Positions 7,641 through 17,104 are shown, numbered from the stretch's first letter. The stretch: 64,000 bases of DNA from Sodaliphilus sp050873765 (GCA_050873765.1 JBNMJK010000001.1:1-64000); one strand, 5' to 3'. A program made the numbers and translations. Notes: generated from the sequence alone by a model not told the origin.

Positions 7641-10600
7641 TTATTTCTTCTTCTTGTTGTTCGACTTGCCCACCACTTTGGTCACCACCTTAGGCTTGTT
7701 GAGTGATTTAAGGCGAGAGTCAATGTCGCTGAAGATGTCCTTCTCCTTGCCCGGATAGTTGTTCTTGAGGCTTTCAAGATACTCGCGTGCTGCGCTTGGC
7801 TTGCCTTCCTTCACGAGCACATCGCTCAGGAGAATGTAGGCGCGTCCTATCCAGTAGGTCTGTGGTGTGCCAGAGTCGAGCAGCGCATCGATGCGGTCTT
7901 CCGAGCCCTTGTAGTTGCCGCGCTCCATTTCCAGGCGTGCCAGTTCGTAGGCAGCGCGTGCGCCTTGCTCGGTGTTCATGTCGGCAGAGAGCGCTTTCAG
8001 GTCGGTTTCGGCAGTGTCGAAGTCCTTCTTGCCAATGTAGGCCACAGCGCGGCTGAGCTTCACCTCATTCACCTCGTCGGCAGTGAGCGAAGTGTTTTGC
8101 AGCAGTTCGCCTGCCGTGTTGATGGCCTCGTCGTAGCGCTTGATGTCGATGGCTGCGCGCATCAGTCCCATTTGTGCCACCACCTTGCTGTCGTTGTCCT
8201 TGGTGCGGCTGATAATCTGCTCATACACCCGGATGGCCTCGTCTTGCTTGCCTTGGCGCACCAGAATGTCGCTCTTCATCACCAGCGCGTCTTCCGCCCA
8301 AATTGCGTCTTCGCCATAGGTGAGTGCCTCGTTGATTTGCGCATAGGCCTGTGTGAGGTTGCCCTTCTCGTAGTGGTAGCGGCCTATGTAGTATTTTGCC
8401 GCAGCCACATTGGCGCCGGTGGGATAATCCTGGAGGTATTTCTCCATTTTTGCGATGCTTGGGTGAGTGGCGGTGGCGGCTTTCTCTGCGGCCTCGAAAG
8501 TGAGGCGGTCGATATCGTTCACCTCAAGTTTTGGCGCATTGGGCACCGTCTGTATGAATTCCACATATTTGTTGAGCTCATCACGCTCGGCGAATATGCG
8601 CTTCAGCTCGTCGGCGGCGTTTTTGGCCTCCTCGCTGGTGGGCGCGTCCTTGATGATACTCTTGTAGGTGTCGATAGCCTGCTCGTGGTTGCCGAGATTC
8701 TTTTGAATCAGCGCCAAGTGGAGCATACCCTGCCGAGCCTCGGCTTGCTTGGGGAACTTCTCACCCAGAGCCTTGTATTGTGCGGTGGCTTCACGGAGCT
8801 TGCCCATGTCCTCGTAGGAACGTGCTATTTCAAGCATAGCCGTGGGCACCTTGGTGCTTTCGGGATATTTGGCAATCAAGTCGGTCATCTGCTTGATTTT
8901 GCTTGGGTAGTCCTTCATCAGTCCGGCCATCATAGCCTTGTCGAACATCGACCCGTCGGCATCGCCGGTGGTGCTTTCGATAGCCTTTTCATATTGGCGC
9001 TCAGCGTTTTTGAAGTCGCCCGCATAGTAGTAGGTGTCGGCTATACGGTCGTAGGTGTCGCTGGTGAGGGTGGAGTCGAGTGTGCCCGATTCAAGTGCGA
9101 GCTCAAAATTCTTCCGTGCCTCCTCAAAGTTCTTTTGCTGGTATTGCGCGTAGCCGAGGTTGTAGAGCGCCTTGCCATAGTTGACATCGGTCTTGTCGGC
9201 CGACTGCACATATTCTTTCAGGTTGTTCACCGTGCTCTCGTAGTCGCCGCCGATGTATTGCGTCTCGGCGAGCCACAGGCGGCTCTCGTTCAGAATCTTC
9301 TTATCGTAGTTGCCCACCTTAATAGCCTTCTTCAGGTAGGAGGCAGCCTCTTTGCGGTAGCCCTTCTGCATGGCCTGCACACCGAGGTTGTAGAGCACAT
9401 TCTGCTTCGCCCTCAGAATGGTGGCGCTGGGCTTCTTGATGTTCTCAATGCTGGTGAGCGCGCGCTCATAGTTGTTGGTGGTGAGGTAGGCGTGCACGAG
9501 GTGCTTTTCCACTGCCTCTTTGTGCTTAGAGAGGGGGAAGTCGTTGAGAAACGTTTCAAACAGTTCAATGTCGTTGCCGAAAGGCGTGGTGCTGCCCTTG
9601 CTCTGGCACACGGCATAATTGTAGAAGGCATTTTCCTTCACCTCCTTGTCGAAGTCCATGCTGGCCGCTTTTTCAAACGCCAGAGCGGCGAGCTTGTTCT
9701 CGCCCGTCTTCAGATGGCTCTGTCCCACATAGAGGTAGGCACTCTGGGCCAACTCGTCGCCGCCCTCTGGAGCCGAAGAGGTGACCTGGGTGAGATGCTC
9801 CACCGCATCGGTCCACTGGTGGGCGTCAAAGTCCATCACGCCAAGGGCGTAGGCAGCCGAGCGCATCACAGGGTCCTGTGTGGTGGCCACATATTGGTTG
9901 AGGTGGGTGCGCGCCTTGGTGGCATTGCCCTTGTGGTAGTAGCTTTCGCCCACGAGACGGTGTATTTCGGGAGCGAAATACTCATTCACCTCATCGCTCA
10001 GCAAGGTTTCGCCCATCGCTATCACCCGGTCGTAGTCCTTATGGTTGAAGTCGATTTGGCACATATAGTACTGGCTCTGGTAGCCCAGTTCGCCAGCTCG
10101 GTCGATGTCGGTAAACTTCGCGTAGGCGGCATCGTAGTGCTTGTTGGCGTAGTCGATGTAGGCATTATAGAACCGTGTGGCATTATCGTATCGCTTAGTG
10201 CCTTTCAGTGTGTCGTAGAGGTAGCGGGCCTCGGCATACTGCTCCAGTTGCAGATTACAGTAGGCCATACGGTAGATGAGGTCTTCGTTGAGGTCGCCGT
10301 CGAGCGAGCGCTCACGCACCTGGCTGTAGGAGGTGAGCGCGTCGCCATAGTCGCCATGATAGAAGTGAAGATTGCCGATGCGCATCAGCACGTCGGGTAT
10401 CAGCTCCGAAGTGGGGTAATGGTCGGTGAAAGCGCGCAGCGATGCCAGTGCGCCCGCCTCGTCGCGCTCCAGCTGGCTCAGTGCCATATAGTAGTCGGCC
10501 TGCTCGCGCAGGGTAGCGCTTGACGGCAGTTCCTTCACGCGCTTCATCTGGTCGATGGCGCCCGTGTAGTTGTGGCTCTCATACATGAGTTTGCCACGCT

Positions 10601-10703
10601 CGAAGTAGCCTTGTGCGTCGCTGCCAGTGAGCAGCGTCTGTGCGCCCACCAGGGTAGGAACAGCAATGCTGGTGGAAAGTACCACTGTTTTCAGTTTCAT
10701 CAT
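7641..10703 (-). CDS. Large tetratricopeptide-repeat protein, exported
   Basis: A 1020-residue protein with a signal peptide (MMKLKTVVLSTSIAVP..., cleavage about residue 22) followed by TPR-type helical hairpins along nearly the whole length. Examples are YFERGKLMYESHNYTGAIDQ, ALYNLGYAQYQQKNFEEARK and AVCQSKGSTT. The C-terminus is lysine-rich (SNNKKKK). TPR arrays are protein-binding scaffolds; the arrangement recalls BamD/YbgF-like periplasmic repeats. The partner is probably the beta-barrel protein encoded 58 bases downstream. Two adjacent ATG codons exist (10703 and 10700). A TAnnTTTG element on the minus strand at 10794-10801 is the likely promoter for the pair. Confidence 0.8.
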   Translation of the reverse strand: MMKLKTVVLSTSIAVPTLVGAQTLLTGSDAQGYFERGKLMYESHNYTGAIDQMKRVKELPSSATLREQADYYMALSQLERDEAGALASLRAFTDHYPTSELIPDVLMRIGNLHFYHGDYGDALTSYSQVRERSLDGDLNEDLIYRMAYCNLQLEQYAEARYLYDTLKGTKRYDNATRFYNAYIDYANKHYDAAYAKFTDIDRAGELGYQSQYYMCQIDFNHKDYDRVIAMGETLLSDEVNEYFAPEIHRLVGESYYHKGNATKARTHLNQYVATTQDPVMRSAAYALGVMDFDAHQWTDAVEHLTQVTSSAPEGGDELAQSAYLYVGQSHLKTGENKLAALAFEKAASMDFDKEVKENAFYNYAVCQSKGSTTPFGNDIELFETFLNDFPLSKHKEAVEKHLVHAYLTTNNYERALTSIENIKKPSATILRAKQNVLYNLGVQAMQKGYRKEAASYLKKAIKVGNYDKKILNESRLWLAETQYIGGDYESTVNNLKEYVQSADKTDVNYGKALYNLGYAQYQQKNFEEARKNFELALESGTLDSTLTSDTYDRIADTYYYAGDFKNAERQYEKAIESTTGDADGSMFDKAMMAGLMKDYPSKIKQMTDLIAKYPESTKVPTAMLEIARSYEDMGKLREATAQYKALGEKFPKQAEARQGMLHLALIQKNLGNHEQAIDTYKSIIKDAPTSEEAKNAADELKRIFAERDELNKYVEFIQTVPNAPKLEVNDIDRLTFEAAEKAATATHPSIAKMEKYLQDYPTGANVAAAKYYIGRYHYEKGNLTQAYAQINEALTYGEDAIWAEDALVMKSDILVRQGKQDEAIRVYEQIISRTKDNDSKVVAQMGLMRAAIDIKRYDEAINTAGELLQNTSLTADEVNEVKLSRAVAYIGKKDFDTAETDLKALSADMNTEQGARAAYELARLEMERGNYKGSEDRIDALLDSGTPQTYWIGRAYILLSDVLVKEGKPSAAREYLESLKNNYPGKEKDIFSDIDSRLKSLNKPKVVTKVVGKSNNKKKK

Positions 10704-10793
10704 GCTCTTGTATGTTTAAATTCCGTATTCCAGGCAGATGACCACCGCCGGGCCTACGCGTACATATAATTATCCAAAGTATTTATAATAATG

Positions 10794-10801
10794 CAAATTT
10801 A
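10794..10801 (-). promoter_or_regulatory. Predicted promoter of the TPR/beta-barrel operon
   Basis: The minus strand reads TAAATTTG, a full TAnnTTTG match, about 90 bases upstream of the TPR start. A weaker plus-strand element, TATCTTTA at 10900-10907, could serve the divergent helicase gene. Confidence 0.5.
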
Positions 10802-10947
10802 GTGATTATTCCCAAATTCCAACCATTTGCCCCGTGCTTTTTACATAAAAAAGTGCAGTCGATTGCGTGATAGGGTAGGGCTGGTTGCGAAAAATACACT
10901 ATCTTTACAAAAAAATAAAATTGCAAACGGCAATTTGTGAGTGACGA

Positions 10948-13158
10948 ATGACGAATCAACTGCTTGAAAATCTTAACGACGAGCAGCGGCAGGCTGTGCA
11001 GACCACCGAAGGGCGTGTGCGCATCATAGCCGGCGCTGGCTCTGGAAAGACGCGTGTGATAGCCCACCGCTATGCCTATCTGGTGAACGTGCTGGGCGTG
11101 GACCCCGGCAACATTCTGTGCATGACTTTCACCAACAAGGCGGCTCAGGAAATGAAGCACCGCATAGCCCATCTTGTGGGCGGTGGCTATGTGAACGATT
11201 ATGTGTGCACCATTCATGGCTTTTGCGTGAAGTTTTTGCGCAAGGAGATTCACCGCCTTGGCTATCCCAAGACGTTCACTATCCTCGACGAGGACGACAA
11301 GAAGACTATGGTGAAGCGTGTGATGGAGGCCATGGGCATCGACCGCAAGCAGTCCACTGTGAAGAAGCACCTTTCCATTATTGGCGTGACCAAGGGTAAG
11401 ATGCGCACCGACTACGTGGGCAAGTTTATGCTCCCTGGCTCCACCGCCAAGCCTGGCGTGGGGCAGCAGTTTTTCCATCGTTACCTGAAAGAGCAGCTCC
11501 GCCTGCTGGCGGTGGATTTCGACGACTTAATCTACTTCACGCTGTATATTCTCCAGAATTTTCCCGAGGTGTGCAAGGCGTGGCAGTCGGAAATCAACTA
11601 TCTGCAAATTGATGAGGTGCAGGACTGCGATGCCGACGAGTGGCAACTGTTCACCATTCTGAGCGGCGGACTGGGCAACCTCTGCGTGGTGGGCGACCCC
11701 GATCAGGCTATCTATGAGTGGCGCGGCTCCTGTCCGCAGCTGTTTGTGGATTTTGAGGCCGACACCGACATCGTGCTCAACCAGAACTACCGATCCACCC
11801 CCGACATTCTTGATGTGGCCAACGCCATCATAGCCCATAACCAAAACCGTGTGCCAAAGGACCTTTTCACCGTGCGCCCACATTCCGTGACGGTGGTGCA
11901 CTACCATGCCGACAGCGATGCCAAGGAGTGTGAGTGGATAGCCAGCACCATAGCCAAGGCGGTGAAGAAGGGCAAGGGGAAATATGGCGAGATTGCCGTT
12001 CTTTTTCGCGCAGCCTACCTCTCGCGAGGTGTGGAGCAGGCTTTGATCAAGAAGGGCGTGCCTTATGCGGTGTGGGGCGGTATTCGCTTCTTTGAACGAA
12101 AGGAGATTAAAGATGCGCTGTCGTATCTGCGTCTTGTGGCCAATTCCGCCGATGATTTGGCTTTTCTTCGCGTGTGCAACGTGCCGTCGCGCAAGTTTGG
12201 CAAAAAATCGCTCGACTGGCTCACGAAAAAGGCTGCCGCCACCCATGCGCAATCGCTCTATGAGGCTCTTGTGGAGAATATCTCCGCTCCCGAACTGGCG
12301 CGCACCCGTATGCCCGACTTTGTGCGGCTCATCGATGAGGGACGCTCACTCATTCACAATGGCTGCGGCATAGGCAGCACCCTCGACCAGATGCTCACTA
12401 AAAGTGGGCTGAAGGAGGAATACCGCAAAGATGAAGACGAGGACCGGCTGGAGAATGTGGTGGAGCTGCTTCACAGCATCAAGGAATATGAGAGCGCCAA
12501 CCGCCAGGGCGATGACCCGGTGACCCTCGACGACTATTTGCAGGACATCGCGCTCTACACCAATGCCGACTACCGCGCCACCGACGATGCCGTGAGGCTG
12601 ATGACCATTCACCAGGCGAAGGGACTGGAGTTTCCGTATGTGTTTGTGATGGGGCTGAACGAGGGCGTTTTCCCCAGCCACCGCGCCATTCGCGAAAGGC
12701 TGAAGCAGGCCGAGGAGGAGGAACGCCGACTGATGTATGTGGCGGTGACACGCGCCGAGCGCGAACTCATTCTCACCGAAAGTGAGGGCTTCAGCGCTGC
12801 CAACCAGTGCGGCAAGTATCCGTCGCGCTTTTTGATGGAGATTCCGGATAAGTTGATTCAGTGCAAAGGACATCTGCGTCCACAGCTCTTGGCCGACTCA
12901 CAATTTTTGGTGGATAGTCTGAACGACGAATTAGGCATTGAAAGCACCCGTTATGCGCTGCCGCAAGCCGAAGCGCCACAAGAGCCGGCCACCGATGACG
13001 ATGAAATCCGCATTGGCGACACGGTGGAGCACTCTGTGTTTGGCCGTGGCGTGGTGGAGAATGTGAAGCCAAACGGCAGTTTTGAAGTGAGGTTTGAAAA
13101 AGGCGGAGTCCGCACCCTGCTCCCTCGCGTGCTCACAAAAATCACCTCTGGGCAGTAG
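10948..13158 (+). CDS. UvrD/PcrA-type superfamily 1 DNA helicase
   Basis: A 736-residue 3'-5' helicase acting in DNA repair and clearance of replication blocks. In order: Q-motif (LNDEQRQAV, about 7-15), Walker A AGAGSGKTR (about 29-37), motif II region (IDEVQDCD), VGDPDQAIYEWRG (motif III, about 250), and motifs V/VI (GLEFPYVFVMG, RLMYVAVTRAE near 600). The C-terminal GRGVVENVKPNGSFEVRF segment resembles the PcrA tail that contacts RNA polymerase. Length and order match PcrA/UvrD. The 3' end overlaps the convergent MATE gene by 17 bases. Confidence 0.92.
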   Translation: MTNQLLENLNDEQRQAVQTTEGRVRIIAGAGSGKTRVIAHRYAYLVNVLGVDPGNILCMTFTNKAAQEMKHRIAHLVGGGYVNDYVCTIHGFCVKFLRKEIHRLGYPKTFTILDEDDKKTMVKRVMEAMGIDRKQSTVKKHLSIIGVTKGKMRTDYVGKFMLPGSTAKPGVGQQFFHRYLKEQLRLLAVDFDDLIYFTLYILQNFPEVCKAWQSEINYLQIDEVQDCDADEWQLFTILSGGLGNLCVVGDPDQAIYEWRGSCPQLFVDFEADTDIVLNQNYRSTPDILDVANAIIAHNQNRVPKDLFTVRPHSVTVVHYHADSDAKECEWIASTIAKAVKKGKGKYGEIAVLFRAAYLSRGVEQALIKKGVPYAVWGGIRFFERKEIKDALSYLRLVANSADDLAFLRVCNVPSRKFGKKSLDWLTKKAAATHAQSLYEALVENISAPELARTRMPDFVRLIDEGRSLIHNGCGIGSTLDQMLTKSGLKEEYRKDEDEDRLENVVELLHSIKEYESANRQGDDPVTLDDYLQDIALYTNADYRATDDAVRLMTIHQAKGLEFPYVFVMGLNEGVFPSHRAIRERLKQAEEEERRLMYVAVTRAERELILTESEGFSAANQCGKYPSRFLMEIPDKLIQCKGHLRPQLLADSQFLVDSLNDELGIESTRYALPQAEAPQEPATDDDEIRIGDTVEHSVFGRGVVENVKPNGSFEVRFEKGGVRTLLPRVLTKITSGQ

Positions 13159-14482
13159 CTTTACGGAATTTGTAGAGGAAAAGAATACCGGCGGAGAGAA
13201 GCGCCACAAAGAAGGCAAGGTAGATGCCGAGCAAGCCCAAATGCTGGGGCAGCCCCAGTCCGTAGATGAGCGGCAGCCCAATCACCACATAGGCAAAGAA
13301 GGCGCAGTTCATCATCGGTTTCACCAGTCCTATTCCACGCAGGGCGCTTGAGAATGCAATTTGTGTGGCATCGCCAAGCTGATATAGCGCCAACGGCCAC
13401 AGCAGGCTCGTGGCTATCGCCACCACGGCGGTGTCGCGCGTGAACATACCGATAATGTGGTGTCCCCATGCCACAAACACCGTGCAGGCCACAGCCGTGC
13501 AGGCCAAGGTGAGCACATAGCCCGCATGGGCAGTGCGGCGCACGCCGTCAGTGTCGTTAAGTCCCTTGAAGTGGGCTATTTTGATGGCCATTCCAGCTCC
13601 AAAGGCGTAATACACCATGAAGCCGATGCTGCCCAATATCACCAATATCTGATAGGCCGCCATAGAATTGGTGCCCAGCCAGCCCACCACAATTCCGGCG
13701 AGGGTGAAAATACCCGTCTCCATGCCCAACTGCATCGACACCGGCAGCGATTTTCCCGTCACGTCTTTGATTTGCGCCACACTGGCATGCGCTTTCGCAA
13801 ATCCCTTGCAATAGGGGCGGTAGCGCTTCGAAAGCAGAATCACCCCTAAATATGCCGCGCACATCATCACCCTCGATCCCAACGTGGACCACCCGGCGCC
13901 CATCAGCCCCAATTCGGGAGCGCCAAATTTTCCGTAGATGAGGAAGTAGTTGCCCACGATGTTTGCCACATTGCCGATGGTGAAAATCCACATGCCGAGT
14001 TTGGTGTGGCCGGTGGCATCGGTGAACTGGCGCATCACGTTGGTGCCAATCACGGGCACGAGCGATGCCAGCACCAGCAGGAAATAGCCCCGAATCAGCG
14101 GCAGCAGCTCGGGTGGCTGCCCAATGTGGCCCAGGCAGAAGTAGAACACCGTCATGCCGCCAAAAAGCAGCGCACCGTAAGCCACGTTGGCAATGGTGGC
14201 CATGCGGAGCATCGCGCCGGCCTCGTGTTTCTCGCCCTTGGAGAAGAGCGGCCCCACTAAGGGTGTGATGCCGTAGGAAAAGCCCAGTGAGAGCATCAGC
14301 GCCAAGTTGAACACATTGCTCACAAATGATGCCGAGGCAAGGGCTGGAGTGGAGTAGTGCCCCACCATAATCGTGTCGGCATACCCGGTGATGATGGTGC
14401 CTAACTGCGCCACCATGATGGGCAGGCTCAGACGAGTGATGTCGGTGTAATGTTTGCGATATTTCCTCCAGTAATTGTTCAT
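13142..14482 (-). CDS. MATE-family multidrug/Na+-type exporter
   Basis: A 446-residue inner-membrane protein with about twelve hydrophobic helices, starting MNNYWRKYRKHYTD. It shows the MATE pattern of two related six-helix halves (LSLPIMVAQLGTIITGYADTIMVG early, ESGIFTLAG-like LGMETGIFTLAG in the second half). The family exports cationic drugs or metabolites in exchange for Na+ or H+. A longer frame could start at 14518, but the best promoter element, TAACTTTG on the minus strand at 14488-14495, lies downstream of that codon and only 6 bases before the ATG at 14482, which supports the shorter start and an almost leaderless mRNA. Its 3' end overlaps the helicase gene tail to tail. Confidence 0.88.
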   Translation of the reverse strand: MNNYWRKYRKHYTDITRLSLPIMVAQLGTIITGYADTIMVGHYSTPALASASFVSNVFNLALMLSLGFSYGITPLVGPLFSKGEKHEAGAMLRMATIANVAYGALLFGGMTVFYFCLGHIGQPPELLPLIRGYFLLVLASLVPVIGTNVMRQFTDATGHTKLGMWIFTIGNVANIVGNYFLIYGKFGAPELGLMGAGWSTLGSRVMMCAAYLGVILLSKRYRPYCKGFAKAHASVAQIKDVTGKSLPVSMQLGMETGIFTLAGIVVGWLGTNSMAAYQILVILGSIGFMVYYAFGAGMAIKIAHFKGLNDTDGVRRTAHAGYVLTLACTAVACTVFVAWGHHIIGMFTRDTAVVAIATSLLWPLALYQLGDATQIAFSSALRGIGLVKPMMNCAFFAYVVIGLPLIYGLGLPQHLGLLGIYLAFFVALLSAGILFLYKFRKATAQR

Positions 14483-14487
14483 GGCGG

Positions 14488-14495
14488 CAAAGTTA
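14488..14495 (-). promoter_or_regulatory. Promoter element adjoining the MATE start codon
   Basis: The minus strand reads TAACTTTG, a full consensus match, leaving room for only about 2-4 transcribed bases before the ATG at 14482. Confidence 0.5.
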
Positions 14496-14605
14496 CCGCT
14501 TTTATTCCATTGCGCCAAAAAGCGTGCGCTTCATGCGTCGTGGCCATTGGTGCGGCGGAATGAATCCTTTTTGCCAAAATGTTTGTTTTTTGCCGATGGA
14601 TTTGG

Positions 14606-14613
14606 TAATTTTA
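14606..14613 (+). promoter_or_regulatory. Predicted promoter of the AAA-DUF4435 gene
   Basis: TAATTTTA, one base off TAnnTTTG, with a TTTG about 20 bases upstream. It lies about 30 bases before the ATG at 14644 and supports that start over the in-frame upstream ATG at 14524. Confidence 0.4.
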
Positions 14614-14643
14614 CGCATCAATGAACCAAACCAAGCAAAACCT

Positions 14644-16227
14644 ATGGAACTCCGTCTCCCAAATAAAACAAACACGCCTGGGCCACAGGTGCTCACCGAT
14701 GCGCACCAAGTGACCGTGATCGGTGCCAACGGCAGTGGCAAGACTCGCTTTTGCGACCAGTTGATGCGCCTCTGTGGCGACAAGGCTTTCCGCCTGTGCG
14801 CCATGCGTGCCCTGTTTCCTGACACTGGCACTGAAGTGATGCCGGGGTCGATAACCGACCGATTCAACAAACTGAACGCGTCGAACCCGCTGCTGAAAAG
14901 CCTTGCCACCACCGAGTTCGACAAACTGGTGCACGTGATGCTCAGTGAGGAATTCCACGACTTGATGCGATTTAAGACGCATCTGTTGATGAAAGAAAAT
15001 GTGCGTGTGCCCAAAACCAAGCTCGACACCACGGTGAAGATGTGGCAGGAGGTGTTTCCCAAAAATAAGATTCTGCGCGAGAATGGTAAGCTGGTGTTCT
15101 CCAACGAGGGCAATTCCGACCGCTATTCGGCTTTTCGACTGAGCGATGGCGAGAAGGCTGTGCTCTACTATATCGGTGCGGTGCAGTATGCGCCCCGCGA
15201 CGCTGTGGTGCTGGTCGATGACCCTGAGTCGTTTATCCATAGCTCCATCATGACCACGCTGTGGAACGTGATAGAGGAAATCCGCCCCGACTGCACTTTC
15301 GTGTACAACACGCATAACCTCGACTTCGCCTCGTCGCGCATCGACAACCACTGCATCTGGGTGAGGAGTTTCGATCCTGCCGCCCTCTCGTGGGACTACG
15401 AGGTGATGAACTCGAGCAGCCATCTCAACGAGGGCATATACCTTGATATTTTAGGGAGCAGAAAGCCGGTGCTCTTTATTGAGGGCGACGACACCCACAG
15501 CATCGATGGCAAACTCTATCCACTTATCTTCAGGGAATACACGGTGAAGCCCCTTGGCAGCTGCAACAAGGTGATAGAGAGTGTGCGCACATTCAACGAT
15601 TTGCAGTCGTTTCATCACCTCAACAGCTGGGGCATTGTGGACCGCGACCGCCGCGACAGCAAAGAGGTGGAATATCTCCGTGCCAAGAAAATACTCGTGC
15701 CCAACGTGGCTGAGGTGGAGAATATTCTGCTGCTCGAAGGCGTGATTAAGGCTGTGGCTCACCACCGCCGGCGAAATGCCAGTGAAGTGTTTGAACGCGT
15801 GAAGCGTTCCGTGCTGCGTATGTTTGCCGCTGAATTGAGGCAGCAGGCTCTCCAGCACGTGCGGCATCGCGTGAAGCGTGATGTGGAGGTGAGAATCGAC
15901 AAGCGGTTCACCAACATCGGCGCGCTTGAGGAGCACATGGTGGATTTGGTGAAAGAAATTGAACCTCGCTCCATCTATGAGCAGTTGTGCCGTCAGTTCC
16001 ACACCTATCTGCAAGATGCCGACTATGCCCAGGTGCTGCGTGTGTTCAACGAGAAAAATATGCTGCCCGACTGCAATGTGGCAGGACTGCTTGGCCTGCC
16101 CGACAAGAAGGCCTACATACAGGCGGTGTTGGGCATCTTGAAAGCGGGTGGCGAAGATGCAGAGGCCATTCGCTCCACCATCAAAGCCTGCTTCGGCCTC
16201 ACCCCTGCGTCCAGCAAAACAGAATAG
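14644..16227 (+). CDS. AAA ATPase fused to a DUF4435 (TOPRIM-like) domain
   Basis: A 527-residue protein. The N-terminal half is an ABC/AAA15-type ATPase: Walker A GANGSGKT (27-34), signature-like RLSDGE (165-170), Walker B VVLVDDPE (188-195) and NTHN (222-225). The second half is DUF4435, a TOPRIM-type nuclease fold: LFIEGDDT (277-284), IVDRDR (331-336) and EVENILL (357-363) carry the expected acidic residues. The same two domains form AriA and AriB of PARIS anti-phage systems, and fused forms exist, but related AAA-DUF4435 proteins are also widespread without known function. It sits alone between a MATE exporter and an NlpC hydrolase, with no other defence gene or mobile element beside it. 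Function is unproven. Confidence 0.75.
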   Translation: MELRLPNKTNTPGPQVLTDAHQVTVIGANGSGKTRFCDQLMRLCGDKAFRLCAMRALFPDTGTEVMPGSITDRFNKLNASNPLLKSLATTEFDKLVHVMLSEEFHDLMRFKTHLLMKENVRVPKTKLDTTVKMWQEVFPKNKILRENGKLVFSNEGNSDRYSAFRLSDGEKAVLYYIGAVQYAPRDAVVLVDDPESFIHSSIMTTLWNVIEEIRPDCTFVYNTHNLDFASSRIDNHCIWVRSFDPAALSWDYEVMNSSSHLNEGIYLDILGSRKPVLFIEGDDTHSIDGKLYPLIFREYTVKPLGSCNKVIESVRTFNDLQSFHHLNSWGIVDRDRRDSKEVEYLRAKKILVPNVAEVENILLLEGVIKAVAHHRRRNASEVFERVKRSVLRMFAAELRQQALQHVRHRVKRDVEVRIDKRFTNIGALEEHMVDLVKEIEPRSIYEQLCRQFHTYLQDADYAQVLRVFNEKNMLPDCNVAGLLGLPDKKAYIQAVLGILKAGGEDAEAIRSTIKACFGLTPASSKTE

Positions 16228-16400
16228 GAGTTTCAGAAGTTAAGAAGTTAGGGGAAGTTTCGGGAGTTAAGACGAATGTGGTTTTGAAACCTTACTTATG
16301 CTGTGAACAAGGGAATCCTTGGAAATCAGAGCCGTGCATCTCTACAGTCTGCTGCCCCCAGGCTTTATCGGGTGAGCCGCCCCTTCTTTCATCATATAGA
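16228..16400. other. Intergenic stretch with AAGTTA-type repeat debris
   Basis: Contains AGAAGTTAAGAAGTTAGG and GAGTTAAGACG (about 16236-16273), related to the AGAAGTTA repeat at 59.6-59.9 kb, and a GCATCTCTAC motif like that near 1.55 kb. No gene seen. Confidence 0.45.
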
Positions 16401-16441
16401 TAAAAAAGAAATAAGAGCCATTCTCACGAACGACTCTTATT
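16401..16441 (-). terminator. Terminator of the NlpC/P60 gene
   Basis: AATAAGAG at 16410-16417 pairs with CTCTTATT at 16434-16441. The minus-strand read-out ends in TTCTTTTTTAT. It lies about 60 bases after the stop of the minus-strand gene at 16500. Confidence 0.75.
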
Positions 16442-16499
16442 CTGCTTGTTATATATTACGAATTATTCTATTATCTTGCTTTCTTACTTTCTTTTGCGT

Positions 16500-17060
16500 T
16501 TATTCTATCACACGGCATGCGCCCATGTAGCGCACCATGTAGTAGCTTTCCGATGAGTGGCTCTCACGCACACCACGACTTGCGGCGTGAATGAATTTGA
16601 ATGTGCCATTGCCGTTGTTGGCCTCGGTCACGATGCCCACATGCCCAATTCTGTTGCCTTTGGCGCGTCCGTTGAAAAATACGAGGTCGCCAGGCTTGAG
16701 CTCGTTGCGGCTCACGCTGCGTCCGTTGTTCACCTGACCGCGTGAGGTGCGGTCTAAGTTGTAGCCAAACTGGGCAAACACATAGCTTGTGAAGCCTGAG
16801 CAGTCAAACGCACCTGGGCGTGATGCTCCGCTCACGTAAGGTGTGCCACGGAACGAGAACGCAAGTTTGAGCAGTGATTCCACTTTCTGCTCTTGGTAAC
16901 TGATGGCGCCAGCCATTTGCTCTTCCACTGTACCTCTGTGGCCTTTATGAGGCTTGGCAAGGCGCTGTGCGTTGGCCGCAAAGCCCACCATCACCATCAT
17001 GGCTATTACGAGGATTCGTGTGAGGAAGTTTTTTGTATGAGTTGTATGATTGTTTGTCAT
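16500..17060 (-). CDS. NlpC/P60 family cell-wall peptidase
   Basis: A 186-residue secreted enzyme. The signal segment is about residues 13-31 (ending FAANAQ). The NlpC/P60 catalytic triad is clear: Cys in DCSGF (about residue 87), His in GHVGIV (about 138) and a second His in FIHAAS (about 157). Such enzymes cut the D-gamma-glutamyl-diaminopimelate bond of peptidoglycan peptides. There is no extra binding domain beyond a short N-terminal helix, so it is the minimal catalytic form. It has its own promoter (17105-17112) and terminator (16401-16441), so it is monocistronic. Confidence 0.9.
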   Translation of the reverse strand: MTNNHTTHTKNFLTRILVIAMMVMVGFAANAQRLAKPHKGHRGTVEEQMAGAISYQEQKVESLLKLAFSFRGTPYVSGASRPGAFDCSGFTSYVFAQFGYNLDRTSRGQVNNGRSVSRNELKPGDLVFFNGRAKGNRIGHVGIVTEANNGNGTFKFIHAASRGVRESHSSESYYMVRYMGACRVIE

Positions 17061-17104
17061 TAAAAATCCGTTTTTGGAGTGGGGTTTTTATCTTTTTTGC
17101 ATAA

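Noticed and set aside
7965..10523. Long plus-strand ORF opposite the TPR gene (852 codons)
   Set aside because: It is the antisense shadow of the repetitive TPR coding sequence; the minus-strand frame has the signal peptide and TPR pattern.
14524..14643. N-terminal extension of the AAA-DUF4435 ORF
   Set aside because: The added 40 residues do not look like protein domain sequence, and the predicted promoter lies within them, so the ATG at 14644 was used.
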